Origin: Chlamydoabsidia padenii
Taxonomy: Eukaryota > Mucoromycota > Mucoromycetes > Mucorales > Cunninghamellaceae
NCBI GenBank assembly: GCA_025330725.1
Contig: JAIWND010000035.1
Location: 1-64,000, forward strand
Length of the DNA: 64,000 bases
Reading direction: 5' to 3'
A model generated the notes under the pieces. It was not told the DNA's origin and searched no databases. It saw nothing but the letters and a program-made list of their open reading frames with translations. The position numbers were made by a program, and so were the translations under genes. Within the stretch, counting starts at the first letter, position 1. Each line of letters opens with the position of its first letter. Below are positions 48,765-63,693 of this stretch, one piece after another.

Positions 48765-48837
48765 GGGGTGATAGCACAATTGGTAGTGCGTCAGATTCCA
48801 GATCTGAAGGTTTAGTGTTCGAGTCACTATCGCCTCA
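48765..48837 (+). tRNA. tRNA-Trp (CCA)
   Basis: The 73-base cloverleaf folds by eye. The acceptor stem is GGGGTGA with TCGCCTC (two G-T wobbles), and the D-arm is GCAC/GTGC around AATTGGTA. The anticodon stem TCAGA/TCTGA has loop TTCCAGA, so the anticodon is CCA at 34-36. The T-arm is TAGTG/CACTA with loop TTCGAGT, and the discriminator is A. No intron. A T run (48839-48845) follows as a Pol III terminator. The retrotransposon ends 10 bases upstream, near where Pol III would initiate. Confidence 0.95.
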
Positions 48838-48838
48838 C

Positions 48839-48845
48839 TTTTTTT
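48839..48845 (+). terminator. Pol III terminator of tRNA-Trp
   Basis: Seven T directly after the mature 3' end (one base after the discriminator base), the standard Pol III stop signal. Confidence 0.8.
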
Positions 48846-49723
48846 ACCTCTTTTCTCAATGTTTAATCGGCGATCAAAATACAATGTCGGGATTGATTCA
48901 TTAGGCGACCGGGATGTGAAAATATCTTCTATGTTTTTAAGCATCAGGTGCTACGCATAGGTTATCTTACGATTTGCCTTTTTATGCAAATTATGACTTC
49001 ATGCATGATTCATGAAGAATCAACATTGCTCTATTGTTTTATCGTTCGGATTTACTCTTTTCCTCCCGAGTTCTAAAGTGTTTTGATCCCGGGAAGTTTT
49101 TTTTTTTTTTTTTTTTTTTTCAAGTTGGCCTAAACTTAATATCCGGAGATTAAAAAGTAAGAGTGAGGGGTCGAGGGAAGTTTTAAATATGCGGGGAACA
49201 TCATCGTCCGTTCACTAACTAGATCATTATGTCAAACCATTCTCTTGTCTTTCCAAAGATAATATTAAGTACTGCCAATTAACATAAAAAGAACCCCATT
49301 GTACCTTTTTTTTTCGTTTTTCGGCTTGATTCTCAGACACAAAGGAAATGATGTTTCTTTTATTTAACAACCGAAAAACCTGTGGCTAGCCTGAAAGACA
49401 ATTATGCATAAAAAGGGGGAAATACGATTTACAGATGCAATGAACCAATAGTCTATCGTCTTTTATCAATATTAAAGTACATATCTAGTGGCATCACAAC
49501 ATTCAACATGCTATTTGCTACAAGTTTGGCATCATCGCATTTAAAAAATAGTCGCTATTTTGAAAAATTACCACGCTTGCGGGATTCGAAAAATTTTTCT
49601 CTGCTGCAGTTTATTGGATAAATTTATAAAAGTCGGTTTTTCAAACTTTGTCCTTTTCTTTCTTCTTTTTGTTTCTTTGTAACTTAATTGTCATTGTAAT
49701 TCCCTCCCTTCTCTTTACCCAAC
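48846..49723. other. Intergenic region upstream of the Prm10-like gene
   Basis: No gene is supported. It holds a T run at 49099-49120, repeated TGCATGA/CATGCATGATTCATGA words around 48980-49016, and GCGGGATTCGAAAA (reverse recurring motif) at 49579-49592, about 135 bases before the start. A pyrimidine-rich leader follows. Confidence 0.5.
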
Positions 49724-51339
49724 ATGATGAAGGAAAGTGATGACGAAACCGAAGTATCGACTACCTCCAATAAATCTACTACTAACACCAACAGCTGTCA
49801 AGACGATCCTGAGTCTGTAACTTCTCAACTCAGGCCCAACCGACGTCACCTTGTCAGATCCACTCCATCCACCGGCTTCCATTTAAAACATCCATTGGCA
49901 AAAGAGACCTCATTTGAAGAAGAAGAAGAAGACGAACTTACTGAAGATGGCGGTGGTGACCAACTGGACGACTTGCCTTTTACAGAAAACGGGGAATACC
50001 TTTACCCTGCAGAAAAGACTAGCGGACGACAAGATCAAAACCTAACTCGTGCCTCTCTCACTCAAGCGGCTGCTCAAGATCGTCATGAAGAATTCCAAGG
50101 CCTTTTAGAAGAATCCGCTGCTCTCGTCGATCGTATGCTCGGGACTCCTCTGTCACCAACACAACAGCAACAACATCAACATGGGTTACCCACTGCTTTA
50201 CCTGATGGCTCTGAAATCGTCTCTTCTTATATTCCTGGATCAAATGGTGGTAATACTGTACGACGAGGTGGAAGTGTACTAGGAAGTTTGATGCGGATGG
50301 AATATCAACGACAACATGCTGTACGCACTGCTTCTACAACACGGCGGCGACCCAAGATACTCAATCAACAAAAAGTCAAACCAAAGCAAAGGGATCTCAC
50401 GTTTGAAGAAAACAAGATCATTGTAAGTGACTCTCATCATATATATATATATATATATATATCAATATAAATTGGATACTTTTTACTTACACAACTTGAT
50501 TTGATAGAAACATAAGAATGATGGAACGAAATCAATCTACAACATGCCTCAACAAAGCCGAAGCGCCGAAACCATCAAACGACCTAAACGACCGAAAATG
50601 GCAACTAGTAAAAGTTGGTTGAACGAAAGTGCAGAGGCTATCAAACGACCCATCCGACCGAAAATGCACACTCACAATAGTTGGTTAAGCGACATGACTA
50701 AAAGCACTCACTTGGTCCCTAGTCTCGACAAACGTAAAGCCCAGACAAACACACCTTCAAGACGATCCAGCAAAGACAGCACAATGACCAGTGCCTCTCA
50801 ATTTGAACCTATCAGTTTGGAAGACAGGATCCGGATCACATTTGAAATCGCCAACATTCTTCAGAAACAGACCTTTTTACGGAAACTCGTCAAATGTCTC
50901 ATGCTCTACGGTTGTCCTGCTCATCGTCTGGAATACATTATGCGCGAAGTCTCGAAAACCCTCAATGTCCAGGCCGAATACGTCTATCTGCCCAACATTA
51001 TGCTCATGTCGTTTTTGGATCCCGATATGCATACTACGGAAACTCATTTTGTCAAGCAGATCCAGTCTTTCAACATGCACAAATTGGGGGAAATTTATCG
51101 ATTGGAGAAACTGGTGTCTCATGGCGAAGTAACGGTGGATGAAGCTTTGGAATTTATCGACAAGGTTACTAGTGAACGTGATTTTTATCCCCTTTGGCTC
51201 GGTCCTTTTACTTATGCTTTGGCTAGTTTCTGTGGTTGTGTGATGTTTTATGGTGGTACATGGCGGGAAGCCGGTTTGGCTTCTGCTTTAGCAGGTAAGG
51301 AAAAAGAAGAAAAAAGAAAAAAAGGAAATGATCTAATGA

Positions 51340-51406
<67 letters not shown>

Positions 51407-52332
51407 TTTGTTTGCCTTTATTCAGTCTTTTTTGCTATATACGAACTCTTCAGTGGGCGCTTGGTCAGCTTCCAACCTATCTATGAAATCACTTGTTGCA
51501 TCATCATCGGCTTCATCTCTCGGGCTCTTGGACAATTCGACTTTTGCTTCACACCTGTTGCCTTTGCTTCGTTTATTGTGATTCTTCCTGGTTATTCTAT
51601 GGCAATCTCCATTGTGGAACTGGTCTCTCGTCAATTGGTGTGTGGGGTGGTACGAATGGTTTATGCGATCATTTACTCTTTTTTGCTCGGCTACGGAATC
51701 ACCATGGGCTCATCCATATACGCTACCATCGACCCGACCTCTATGGATCAAAAAGGACAATGTAGCAGAACCGAAAGGGCATCGACTTGCTTAACTACCG
51801 TACCTGAAGAATTCTACTTTTTAACTGTGCCTTTGTTTGCGGTGGCATATTGTGTTTACCTGCGGGCAAGGATTCCTCGTTGGCCGGTTATGATTGCTTT
51901 GGCTATCATTGGGTTTGTCGTCAATTGGTCTCTGTCCTGTCGTGCCACGGCGCCTTCTCAAGTCCTTCAAGTCGTACCTGCTTTTGCTATCGGATTATTA
52001 GGCAATCTTTATACCAAGTTTACACAAAAAATGTCCTTTGATGCCGTATTGTTAAGTGTAAGTTGGAAAAAGGTTAGGTGATGGTATGTATGGATTCTAA
52101 TCTTTTTTTCTTTTTACTGTAATAGGTCTTCTATTTGGTCCCTGGAAGTCTGGGTTTGAAATCGGCTCTTGGCTTTTTTGGTACAACAACAGGATCGGAA
52201 TTTAGTAATCAAGGTGCCGGGTTTGCACTCTCGATGATTGAAACCTCCATTGGTATCTCCATTGGACTCTTTGTGGCCACCCTGCTTGTATACCCTAAAG
52301 GAACTGCACACACACCCCTTATGAACTTTTAG
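49724..52332 (+). CDS. ThrE-like multi-pass membrane protein (Prm10 family)
   Basis: The family (DUF1212/ThrE) is related to bacterial threonine/serine exporters; yeast Prm10 is pheromone-regulated with unclear function. Four exons run from the ATG at 49724 (MMKESDDETEVSTTSNKST). The first 350 residues are a disordered cytoplasmic N-terminus with an acidic run and a 22-residue tandem repeat (SAETIKRPKRPKM / SAEAIKRPIRPKM, each ending in SWL). The ThrE_1 part follows (LMLYGCPAHRLEYIMREVS, GEVTVDEALEFIDKV), then about ten membrane segments (LPGYSMAISIVELVSRQLV, YLVPGSLGLKSALGFF). It ends PLMNF. One intron carries a 64-base T run before its acceptor. Transport activity and substrate are not shown by sequence. 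Confidence 0.9.
51342..51405. repeat. Poly(T) tract of 64 bases before a 3' splice site
   Basis: A pure T run inside the Prm10-like gene's intron, about 20 bases upstream of the acceptor. Among the longest homopolymers in the window. Confidence 0.95.
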
Positions 52333-52590
52333 AATTTTACTTTTATTTGATGAATGTTGTTATTTATTGTAATGTAGTTAGCATTTTACCACACCCCAGT
52401 TACCATTTATATAGTCATAATACTTCCTGGCCCCATTATTTACTTTTATTTACAACCATATACTTCACATCCACTATTTAGACCAATCATCCCGACATTT
52501 TTTTTTATTAGTATAATAAACATAATGCATAAAACATATATACATGACACTAAATCAAAAAGTCTAATCTAGATTAAAAGACCGCCATAC

Positions 52591-53947
<1,357 letters not shown>

Positions 53948-54903
53948 TACTGTGGGTTGATTGTTGTTGATAAAGTTGTAGTGCTTTTTTCGTCGTCGTC
54001 AATCCTATAGTTCTATGTGATGGGTCCAAGAGTTTTAATAAGCATAGACAGCAACACAGAATTGGGAAAGAATGAGAGAAAGGGAAAGAAGAGAAAAAAA
54101 AAGTCAAGCAGTCCAAAATGGAGAACTTTCGAACCCCGCTCATCGGCTATCATTGGCCCACCAAACAAACCTACATAAAAGCAGGTATTAAACATGAGAA
54201 GAAGAAAGTGAATGGATTTTATAATAAAGGTAACAAGCTGTCATTTGATAATCATTATTGACATACGAATAAACCTGAAACACATGATTTCTGTGTCTGT
54301 ATACAGTACTTGATAGATCCTCAACGAACCCTCACATCCTTTTCTACTTTTTAAAATACCGACTGCATGAACCACCCCACTTTTTCCTTCTACACAATAG
54401 TAAAAGAGTATGATCCCCCACATGAGCTATCTGTGATACGAAAAAACATTTTCATAAAGGTGTAGTGGATGAAGCTTACACAGCCTCGTTGATCAGTGGT
54501 CAACGGAGGAAGAAAAAGAAAAACAAGTCTCCTACACATCAGCAGCTTGCACTTTGTTGTACGGTTTTCTGAAATGACGTTCATGTGCGCCATAAAGTTA
54601 AAATATGATATTAGAATTAACCTTGTCATTTGTCATAAAACCAATTAGATCCATCAATCTACTAAACTTAATAACGATGTACCCGTTAGGATGATCATCT
54701 GGGTATAGATTCTCTCATCATGTAAAATATTCAAATTCCGATAACTGGGATTTTTTAAACCGTCTTTCTCACAATGGGTTTCGCTCCTCTTATCCATTCT
54801 TTTCTCATGTTTCTTTTTACGCTATACATTACACACCTATAATATATACCTATTTACTAGTTTTATCTACTATCTAACTTTTTATACTATTTATAATATT
54901 GTA
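53948..54903. other. Divergent upstream region of tgs1 and the Fab1-like gene
   Basis: About 950 bases without a supported gene. Motif copies: TTTCGAACCCCGCT at 54127-54140, TTTTTAAAATACCGACTGCATGAACC near 54347-54372 (composite form) and TATTCAAATTCCGATAA near 54728. Confidence 0.5.
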
Positions 54904-57900
54904 ATGCACCCTTTATCGTCTTCTTCAAAACCTCTTCCTCAGTTACCGGCGGCGACTCGAAATTCACCTTTGCCTTTGGACAACGATTCAAAGACACTGC
55001 TCTGGAAACTATTACACAATTGGCTACGGCATGCTCAACTTCAAGCAAAATGGACTAGTGTCATTTATGATCTCTTGGCACGCATTCTTCAAGCACACGT
55101 TCCTGAAACCTCTTCCTTGTCGAACCCTAACCCTGAAGAAATGGCCGCTACTACCTCTCCTCTATCCATATGTATCCAGTTATTCGAAACGGGAACTCCT
55201 ACTCAATCTACATACTTGTCAAGCTCTAGTCATGGTATTCAACTCGAAACTCTTACAGGTAATTAACTCAATGATATGTGGTAAGACAGCATTACTAATT
55301 CTGCCCCGACTTTTTTTTCTTCTTCTTCTTTTTTTGACAGACTTGCCTCTACCATCAGTCTATGGCGGAACAATACGACTCTATGGTGCTCCAAAGTCGC
55401 TGCAACAAAAACTCACTGACATCATGTCCGCCTGTTTATACACTTTATACTCACTGCAGCTGGAGACGAAATTGATGCAGGATCATCATGTGCAACAATT
55501 GACAAAGTTATCTCGACAAGACAAACAACTCCCACTAATAGAAACTTCAGCACCAAATGATAAAACTTGGAAATCAGGCTTACTGGGAAGGATATGGAAA
55601 AAACAATCTACTAGGACTGGTGGTAATACAACCAAGACAGTGAACAGTAGTACATCCAGGCGACGACAGTCTATGTTTGGATCGAAAAACTTGACAAGGA
55701 AACCAGTGGCCATTGAAACAGTAAACGACATTTCACCAACAGCGAATACATCTACAGCCTATTACGATTCGCCAATGTCTCATCATTACAAAAATTTACG
55801 TTTGGGGTTACAAATGGCAATCCTATCCACCTCTCCATCTTGTGGTTTTACAGCTCCACCTATCATCAGTGTCTTGGAAAAGGAGGAAGATAATCTGAAT
55901 ACAATAAAAACTATGATCTCTACTGATCAACAACAACAACAGCGACTGGAAATCGTCAGACAGAAACAGCGATCTGGTGGCCACCATATACGGACCAAGT
56001 TGGCATCTCTGGCGCGACGATCATCATCCAGTGCATCTCTTGGGCCTACACCAGAACAGCGCATTATCATTATGCTCCCACAGTCCATTATGGCGTACTC
56101 CTTGTTACGGATACCAAGGCATATTCTTGACGACACAAACAAGATTGGAATGGATTATCTTTATCTGGACACAGCATCAATCAAGGCATTTACCCATCAT
56201 CAGCATTTGACTGTCAACTATTCTTCTCACCTTATTGGATGTCCTGATCGGCCATGTATAGGACCTACTTTATGCACTATTCAATACTTTCGGTACGACA
56301 CATCATTCCCGTACTCTGATCAAAAGTTGGGTCTTGTTCTTAAAAGGTGGCTAGATCAGTGCGACCAGTCTTGCAAACAGCGGAATACGGAAAGACTATT
56401 GGCATGTAACAACAACACTGATTCATCACAACCAGTGGATCAATATCGACAGGTGGAAGCATTGGATCAGCAACCAAAAGGACTAGACTCGGTAGCACCA
56501 ACATTCAAACCCCAGCAGCAACCCATCAATACAGAAAAAATACCACTACATGGATGTAATCAGCCTCTTCAAGATCATGTCCTGTGCTTTTGTCATGGAT
56601 TATCACGTATTGGTATCTACTTTATATCAAGAACACCAACATCTGACCATCTCGGCAAGATAACTTTTGGTAACAGTGACACTATAAAGGATGATCTCAT
56701 ATGTTGGACAGCTTGCACCATCTGCGACGCTCGGACACCATCTCAACGAATATCACAAGCAACCTTTGACTATTCATTCGCAAAGTACCTGGAGCTTTGT
56801 TTGTACAGCACACGATTCACGGGGCTCAAAACCGATATATGTCAGCATGCTAAGACCAATCCTTCAGCCATCGCACGATGTTTTGGACTCATCACCACCA
56901 CAAAAAGCAACACGATCGAAATCAGATTTGTAAAAGAAGACATTAACGTGTATCGACTAAAAGGATCGCCATTACAAATAGTCCAGTCTTCAGATTCAGC
57001 AGCGACAGCAAATCCTAGAATTAGCAACTCAACAATGGAACGATGGAAGCTCAAGGAAAAATGGGCGATAGATGATTTTTTTAAACTGATACGACAGCAC
57101 CTGACTTGGCTTGAATCTCAATGGCTGAATGGTGAATCTGATACTGATATTACATTCTGGCGGACACACTTGGATATGGATCAGCAGCATTTAACATCAG
57201 CACTCAAAGACGCATGCAATGGTGTGGATGGCATTACTCTTAATGACTTTCGGCGGTTTTTTACAATGAAGGTCTCGATGGTTATGAACAGCTTGGGTAA
57301 TTGGCAATGTCAACGATGGCCGAAGGAAGACTCACCTCTTCTTCTCACTTGGGATGGATGGCCTGATTATATGAATACCAATGTCAACAAAACTATCCAT
57401 TGTTTCCCTGGCTCTGCAATTATGGTACGTGAACTGGAACCAACATCTATTGTAGCCTACACATTAAGGTAAGAATGACAATGATGATACAAAAGGCAGA
57501 CTACTTACTACTAGCTTTTTTTTTTTCTTTTCTAATATTACATATATAGCTCCAATGAATATGCTGAAGAAATGGGCTATTCGCAACCTCCGATCGGTGA
57601 TTCGGACCCTCTTCCGGTACTCCCGCCAACCCCACCAAGCAAAACCGTCACCTCATCCACATTATCAGCAAAAACCGATGGTGATGAAAGCAACCACAGT
57701 ATCAATCATCATAGTCACGGCGACCATGTGATCGACAGCTATTACTCTTCGGTGGAAAGAAAATACATCGCGCCTTCGACTGGTGCGGATACTGAAACGG
57801 CATCTTTCAGAACGATGGTGATGGAAACGGTCAAGAACAATGTCAGTGAATTGGAACAACATGCACCAGGATTGACGCAAATGAAACAACTATGGCGTAC

Positions 57901-59439
57901 AACAACATCTGACAAGATTCAGAAAATCGAACAGGATCTCAACCAATCAATAAAAGAGATCAAAGAATTCGCTGTTTACCAAGATCCGATCCAACACACA
58001 GCTTTGAACGGTGATGCTCTGCCTAGGGTATCGCCAACCACCAGCCCACAAATTGCACCGGCTGAAGCTGCTTCTACGAAAATCAGTCCTCATATAAAAC
58101 ATCGCAAGTCGTAATGGCATATATAAAATCGGACCCAACTAAAATACTTTTTATTATAGGATTTATACACGGAAACAAAGAATTTACTTGTATTGTCTAT
58201 TATGCGAGTGAATTTGAACTACTGCGAAGGTCGTGCGGTGTAGATCAACTGATTATCGAGTCTCTTGGAAGGTGCCAAACTTGGGAAATGACTGGAGGTA
58301 AAAGTAAAAGCCGTTTTTACAAGACTCAAGGTAAGGGAAAAGAAAAAGAGGATAAAAGAAACGATTTATTGGCCATGACATATTTTACTTGTTTATTATA
58401 GATAACAGATTGGTGGTAAAGGAAATGATGACTGCTTGGAACATTGCTGAAAAAGACGCCTTCCTACGATTTGCACCCAAGTATTTTGACTATATCAAGA
58501 AAAGTGACAAGGTATATTAGGGGGGGGAGGGTAAACGATCGAATGGAGGCGTTAATACCTTGATTACTTTTTTTTTAGGCACCGACAGTACTTGCCAAAA
58601 TCTTTGGTTTCTATAGTATACAAATGCGGGGGCTGGACGACAAGAAACAGATCTTCAACATGGACGTTTTGGTGATGGAAAATCTCTTTTATGGGCAATC
58701 AATAATCAAGGTAGGGAACCAATAGGATGGTATTCAGCTTGGATTAACTTTTTTTTTTGTCTTCAAAGACATTTGATTTTAAAGGTATTCCCGAACGACA
58801 AGTCGAGAAAGAACGAAAAAGCAAGCAAGAGGCTACACTTTGGGATGGTGATTGGAAGAATGGTAATACGCTCTTATTAATTTGCAACAACAAGGGATCA
58901 CTAAACGTTGATATCATGGTGGTTTATCCTTTAGCATACCGAATGGACAATCTTACTTGCAAACAGTCAAGGGAATGGATCAACTCCGCCATCCAGCGGG
59001 ATACAGAGTTTTTGGCTAGTGGTAATATCATGGATTACTCTCTTTTGATAGGGATCGACGAAACAAAGAAGGAAATATCTGTTGGTATCGTTGGTAAGTC
59101 ATGTATATCTCTTTTACTAGAAAACAATAACTAAACTTCCATCTCTATAGACTATATCGGGGCATATACCTGGTACAAGAAGATCGAATCAAGAAGTAAA
59201 TCTACCATTCATCGAAATCGGGAGGTGACTATCCTTCCGCCGGATCAATACCGAATACGCTTCTGTAGAGAAGTGTTGGAATACTTTATTCCTATCCCAG
59301 GTAACATGTAGGAAAAAAAAAAAAAAAAAAAGAGATGTGTGTGTCTTCTTACTCATGTACTAGATTCCTATTTTTGACTTTTAGGGAAATTTGACAACAT
59401 CTCGCCTTTGGAAACCAATGCCAGCTCATGGATGATATA
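54904..59439 (+). CDS. Fab1/PIKfyve-like phosphatidylinositol 3-phosphate 5-kinase, divergent and possibly split
   Basis: Fab1 makes PI(3,5)P2 on vacuole/endosome membranes. From the ATG at 54904 (MHPLSSSSKPLPQLPAATR) there is no FYVE domain. The chaperonin-like domain is reduced to fragments (WTSVIYDLLARILQ, YGGTIRLYGAPKSLQQKL, YTLYSLQLETKLMQD). The Cys-rich region is recognisable (LICWTACTICDARTPSQRIS, YSFAKYLELCLY). The frame ends in TAA at 58112, where TAATG overlaps the ATG of a second frame carrying the kinase: KEFTCIVYYASEF, GGKSKSRFYKTQDNRLVVKE, VMENLFYGQSIIK, NIMDYSLLIGIDE and DYIGAYTWYKKIES, ending SSWMI at 59439. A 74-base intron with a poor GTCCTC donor at 58086 would fuse both halves in frame. 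A better-looking GTAATG donor would not. Otherwise reinitiation or a frameshift must be assumed. Confidence 0.8.
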
Positions 59440-59780
59440 ATTTGACAACACTGACACTACTATAGATTAGAATTACACATGATCCATTACTGTACTGTAC
59501 ACATACACACACACATATATATATATTTATACCCCTTTACTGTGTAACCTGTATCTAACTAATAAACTAATGTATCACTAGTCTCTTGTTGATAAATTTA
59601 GTGTTGGGATGGGGTAGAGTAAATGTGGGAGAGATGGGTGCCCTCAACATTTGACCTAATTTACAATTCTTGTCTTGAGATCCGTCAGTGATCCTGTCAA
59701 CTGGTATGTCGGCGAATTAAAAAAAAAAAAAAAAGTGAGTACTTGAAAAGGACTAGCATTATCATTGACTTACCTCTTAT
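59440..59780. other. 3' flank of the Fab1-like gene
   Basis: No gene is seen. A short CA/TA repeat lies near 59500-59527 and an A run near 59720-59734. Confidence 0.5.
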
Positions 59781-59783
59781 TCC

Positions 59784-60055
59784 TCACGCATTTCTATGAT
59801 GCAGATGGGGTGTCAAAGCTACCAGATGTATTCCGTGCATAACAATGTTCATGAAGATACCACGAAAATTGCGGGCAACATTTACGTGCCGTTGCCAGAC
59901 AGTATGACAGTTATGGCAAACTAATACTGAATGCATGGGATAATTTCCGTTCGTTGGCATATTCACAAGATTTCGGATGTCACAACCAGAGCACACTTGA
60001 GACGTGTAGTACTCGTCTAATGGAAATACACTAGTCGACCATTCTTTTCGGCAAG
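59784..60055 (-). pseudogene. C-terminal remnant of a Fanzor/TnpB-like nuclease
   Basis: Reading the minus strand, about 90 codons give EWSTSVFPLDEYYTSQVCSG, then CDIRNLVNMPT and VLVCHNCHTVWQRHVNVARN, ending in HHRNA at 59784. The 'DEYYTS.-C--C ... VL-C--C...W-R-VN-A-N' layout is the zinc-ribbon and last RuvC block of TnpB and its eukaryotic Fanzor relatives. In active proteins this block reads RDVNAA-N. Here the catalytic Asp is replaced by His (RHVNVARN) and the upstream frame is stopped by TAG, so it is dead. No N-terminal part was found upstream. Fanzor elements are common in Mucoromycota genomes, which fits. Confidence 0.65.
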
Positions 60056-61080
60056 AGAGAGCAGATTTCTACATTTTGTAGCCAACCCGGAGGCACTCAC
60101 CCACTTCCGTTTTGTGAAAGTCTCTCTCTACCCAGCTTTTCCCGTGTCCCCCTCTTTGCGGGGGCACTCACTCTACCATAGAAAAAAAAAAAAAAAAAAG
60201 GATTCAACCGCCGCTCGCAGGATTCCCATCCATCCAGGTAAATGCTAGGCGCACGGAATTTTGGAAGAGCACTACTCGCACTATTGTCAACGAATGCTAA
60301 TGATTAAAGTGGCGATGTGGACACTATATCATATTTCCAACATAAGCCACCGCCAAAGCCAAGCTCCAAGACCCTTGTGTCAGTATGTTCAGGTTTGCGA
60401 TGACTTTTTTTTTTTTTTTTTTCCTACATAGACAAAAGGAAACTTCATTTTCAAATGCCGAACATCAAATTTCCGTGCCTAGCAATTCCCTCCATCCATG
60501 AATGGAAGACAGCGGCATACAGAATTCCAATTCTAAGACCTACTTGTAGGAAAGTCATCGCTCTCTCTTTCAGCACTTATATATCATTCTTTCTGTCAGG
60601 ATTCGAAGTTTTGCATAAATTTGGATCTCGCTGCAATCATGTATTGTACATGATTTTACCTGATCCATCGTGCAATCGTGCAATTTACACGATAAATGGT
60701 GGATTTTTTTTTTTTTTTAATACCGTGATATAGATAAAATCAAGGCCTGCAGGTGGAGCGAAGACATGTAGATGCATCAAGGTTACTGTACATATTTATT
60801 AAAACACCACCCCCTTTCAAATCCATATACGGGAATGAGAAGTCCAGCAAAAAACCATTGGGTAATCAGCTGTGCATCAAAAGTACGTTAGTCCTGTCAA
60901 GCTATAAGACAGTATAGGGTAGTGAATAAGATAAGTGGTTTTATTTAATAAGATTATATAGATATTTATAATATACGGTCTATGGGGGATAAGGGATAAT
61001 AGCCAACACAATATGACACTATAATAAACACTACTGTAATAATATAAAAGAAGCCAGTTCACCAATTGCCATTTTTCTTG
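60056..61080. other. Gene-poor stretch with short repeats and a hairpin
   Basis: Contains a CCCCC/GGGGG hairpin (60148-60152 with 60160-60164), two copies of GGCACTCAC about 70 bases apart (60092 and 60163), an A run, and TTTTCAAATGCCGAAC at 60448-60463. Probably the debris of mobile elements. Confidence 0.4.
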
Positions 61081-61084
61081 CTGG

Positions 61085-61290
61085 ATTAAATTGAGTTCGT
61101 CAACAGCCACCATAACAGGATTTGAGTCTTCATTATATTGATGTAAAGATTTGCCTCACAGAGCCACCCAGTCCTTTTTTAAAGTAGGTTGTAGCCGAGT
61201 ATACCAACTAAAAGCTTGACCTTCCAACACAGCTAGTAGTTCATCCGCCATTTTCACAGGAGTGTAGCCAAAGAATTCCACCAGAGATTC
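61085..61290 (-). pseudogene. Retrotransposon gag fragment
   Basis: Minus-strand translation gives ESLVEFFGYTPVKMADELLA, then VLEGQAFSWYTRLQPTLKKD, WVAL, a TGA stop, and GKSLHQYNEDSNPVM. This resembles the capsid part of LTR-element Gag ('...L-G-A--WY--L......W--L---F'). It is unlike the intact Gag at 43552, so it comes from another element family. No LTR or pol was found next to it. Confidence 0.5.
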
Positions 61291-61299
61291 TTATCTTGC

Positions 61300-63693
<2,394 letters not shown>

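Noticed and set aside
57572..58114. A separate gene downstream of the Fab1-like frame
   Set aside because: It joins the preceding exon through a GT-AG intron in phase and continues the same protein; the real question is the junction at 58112.
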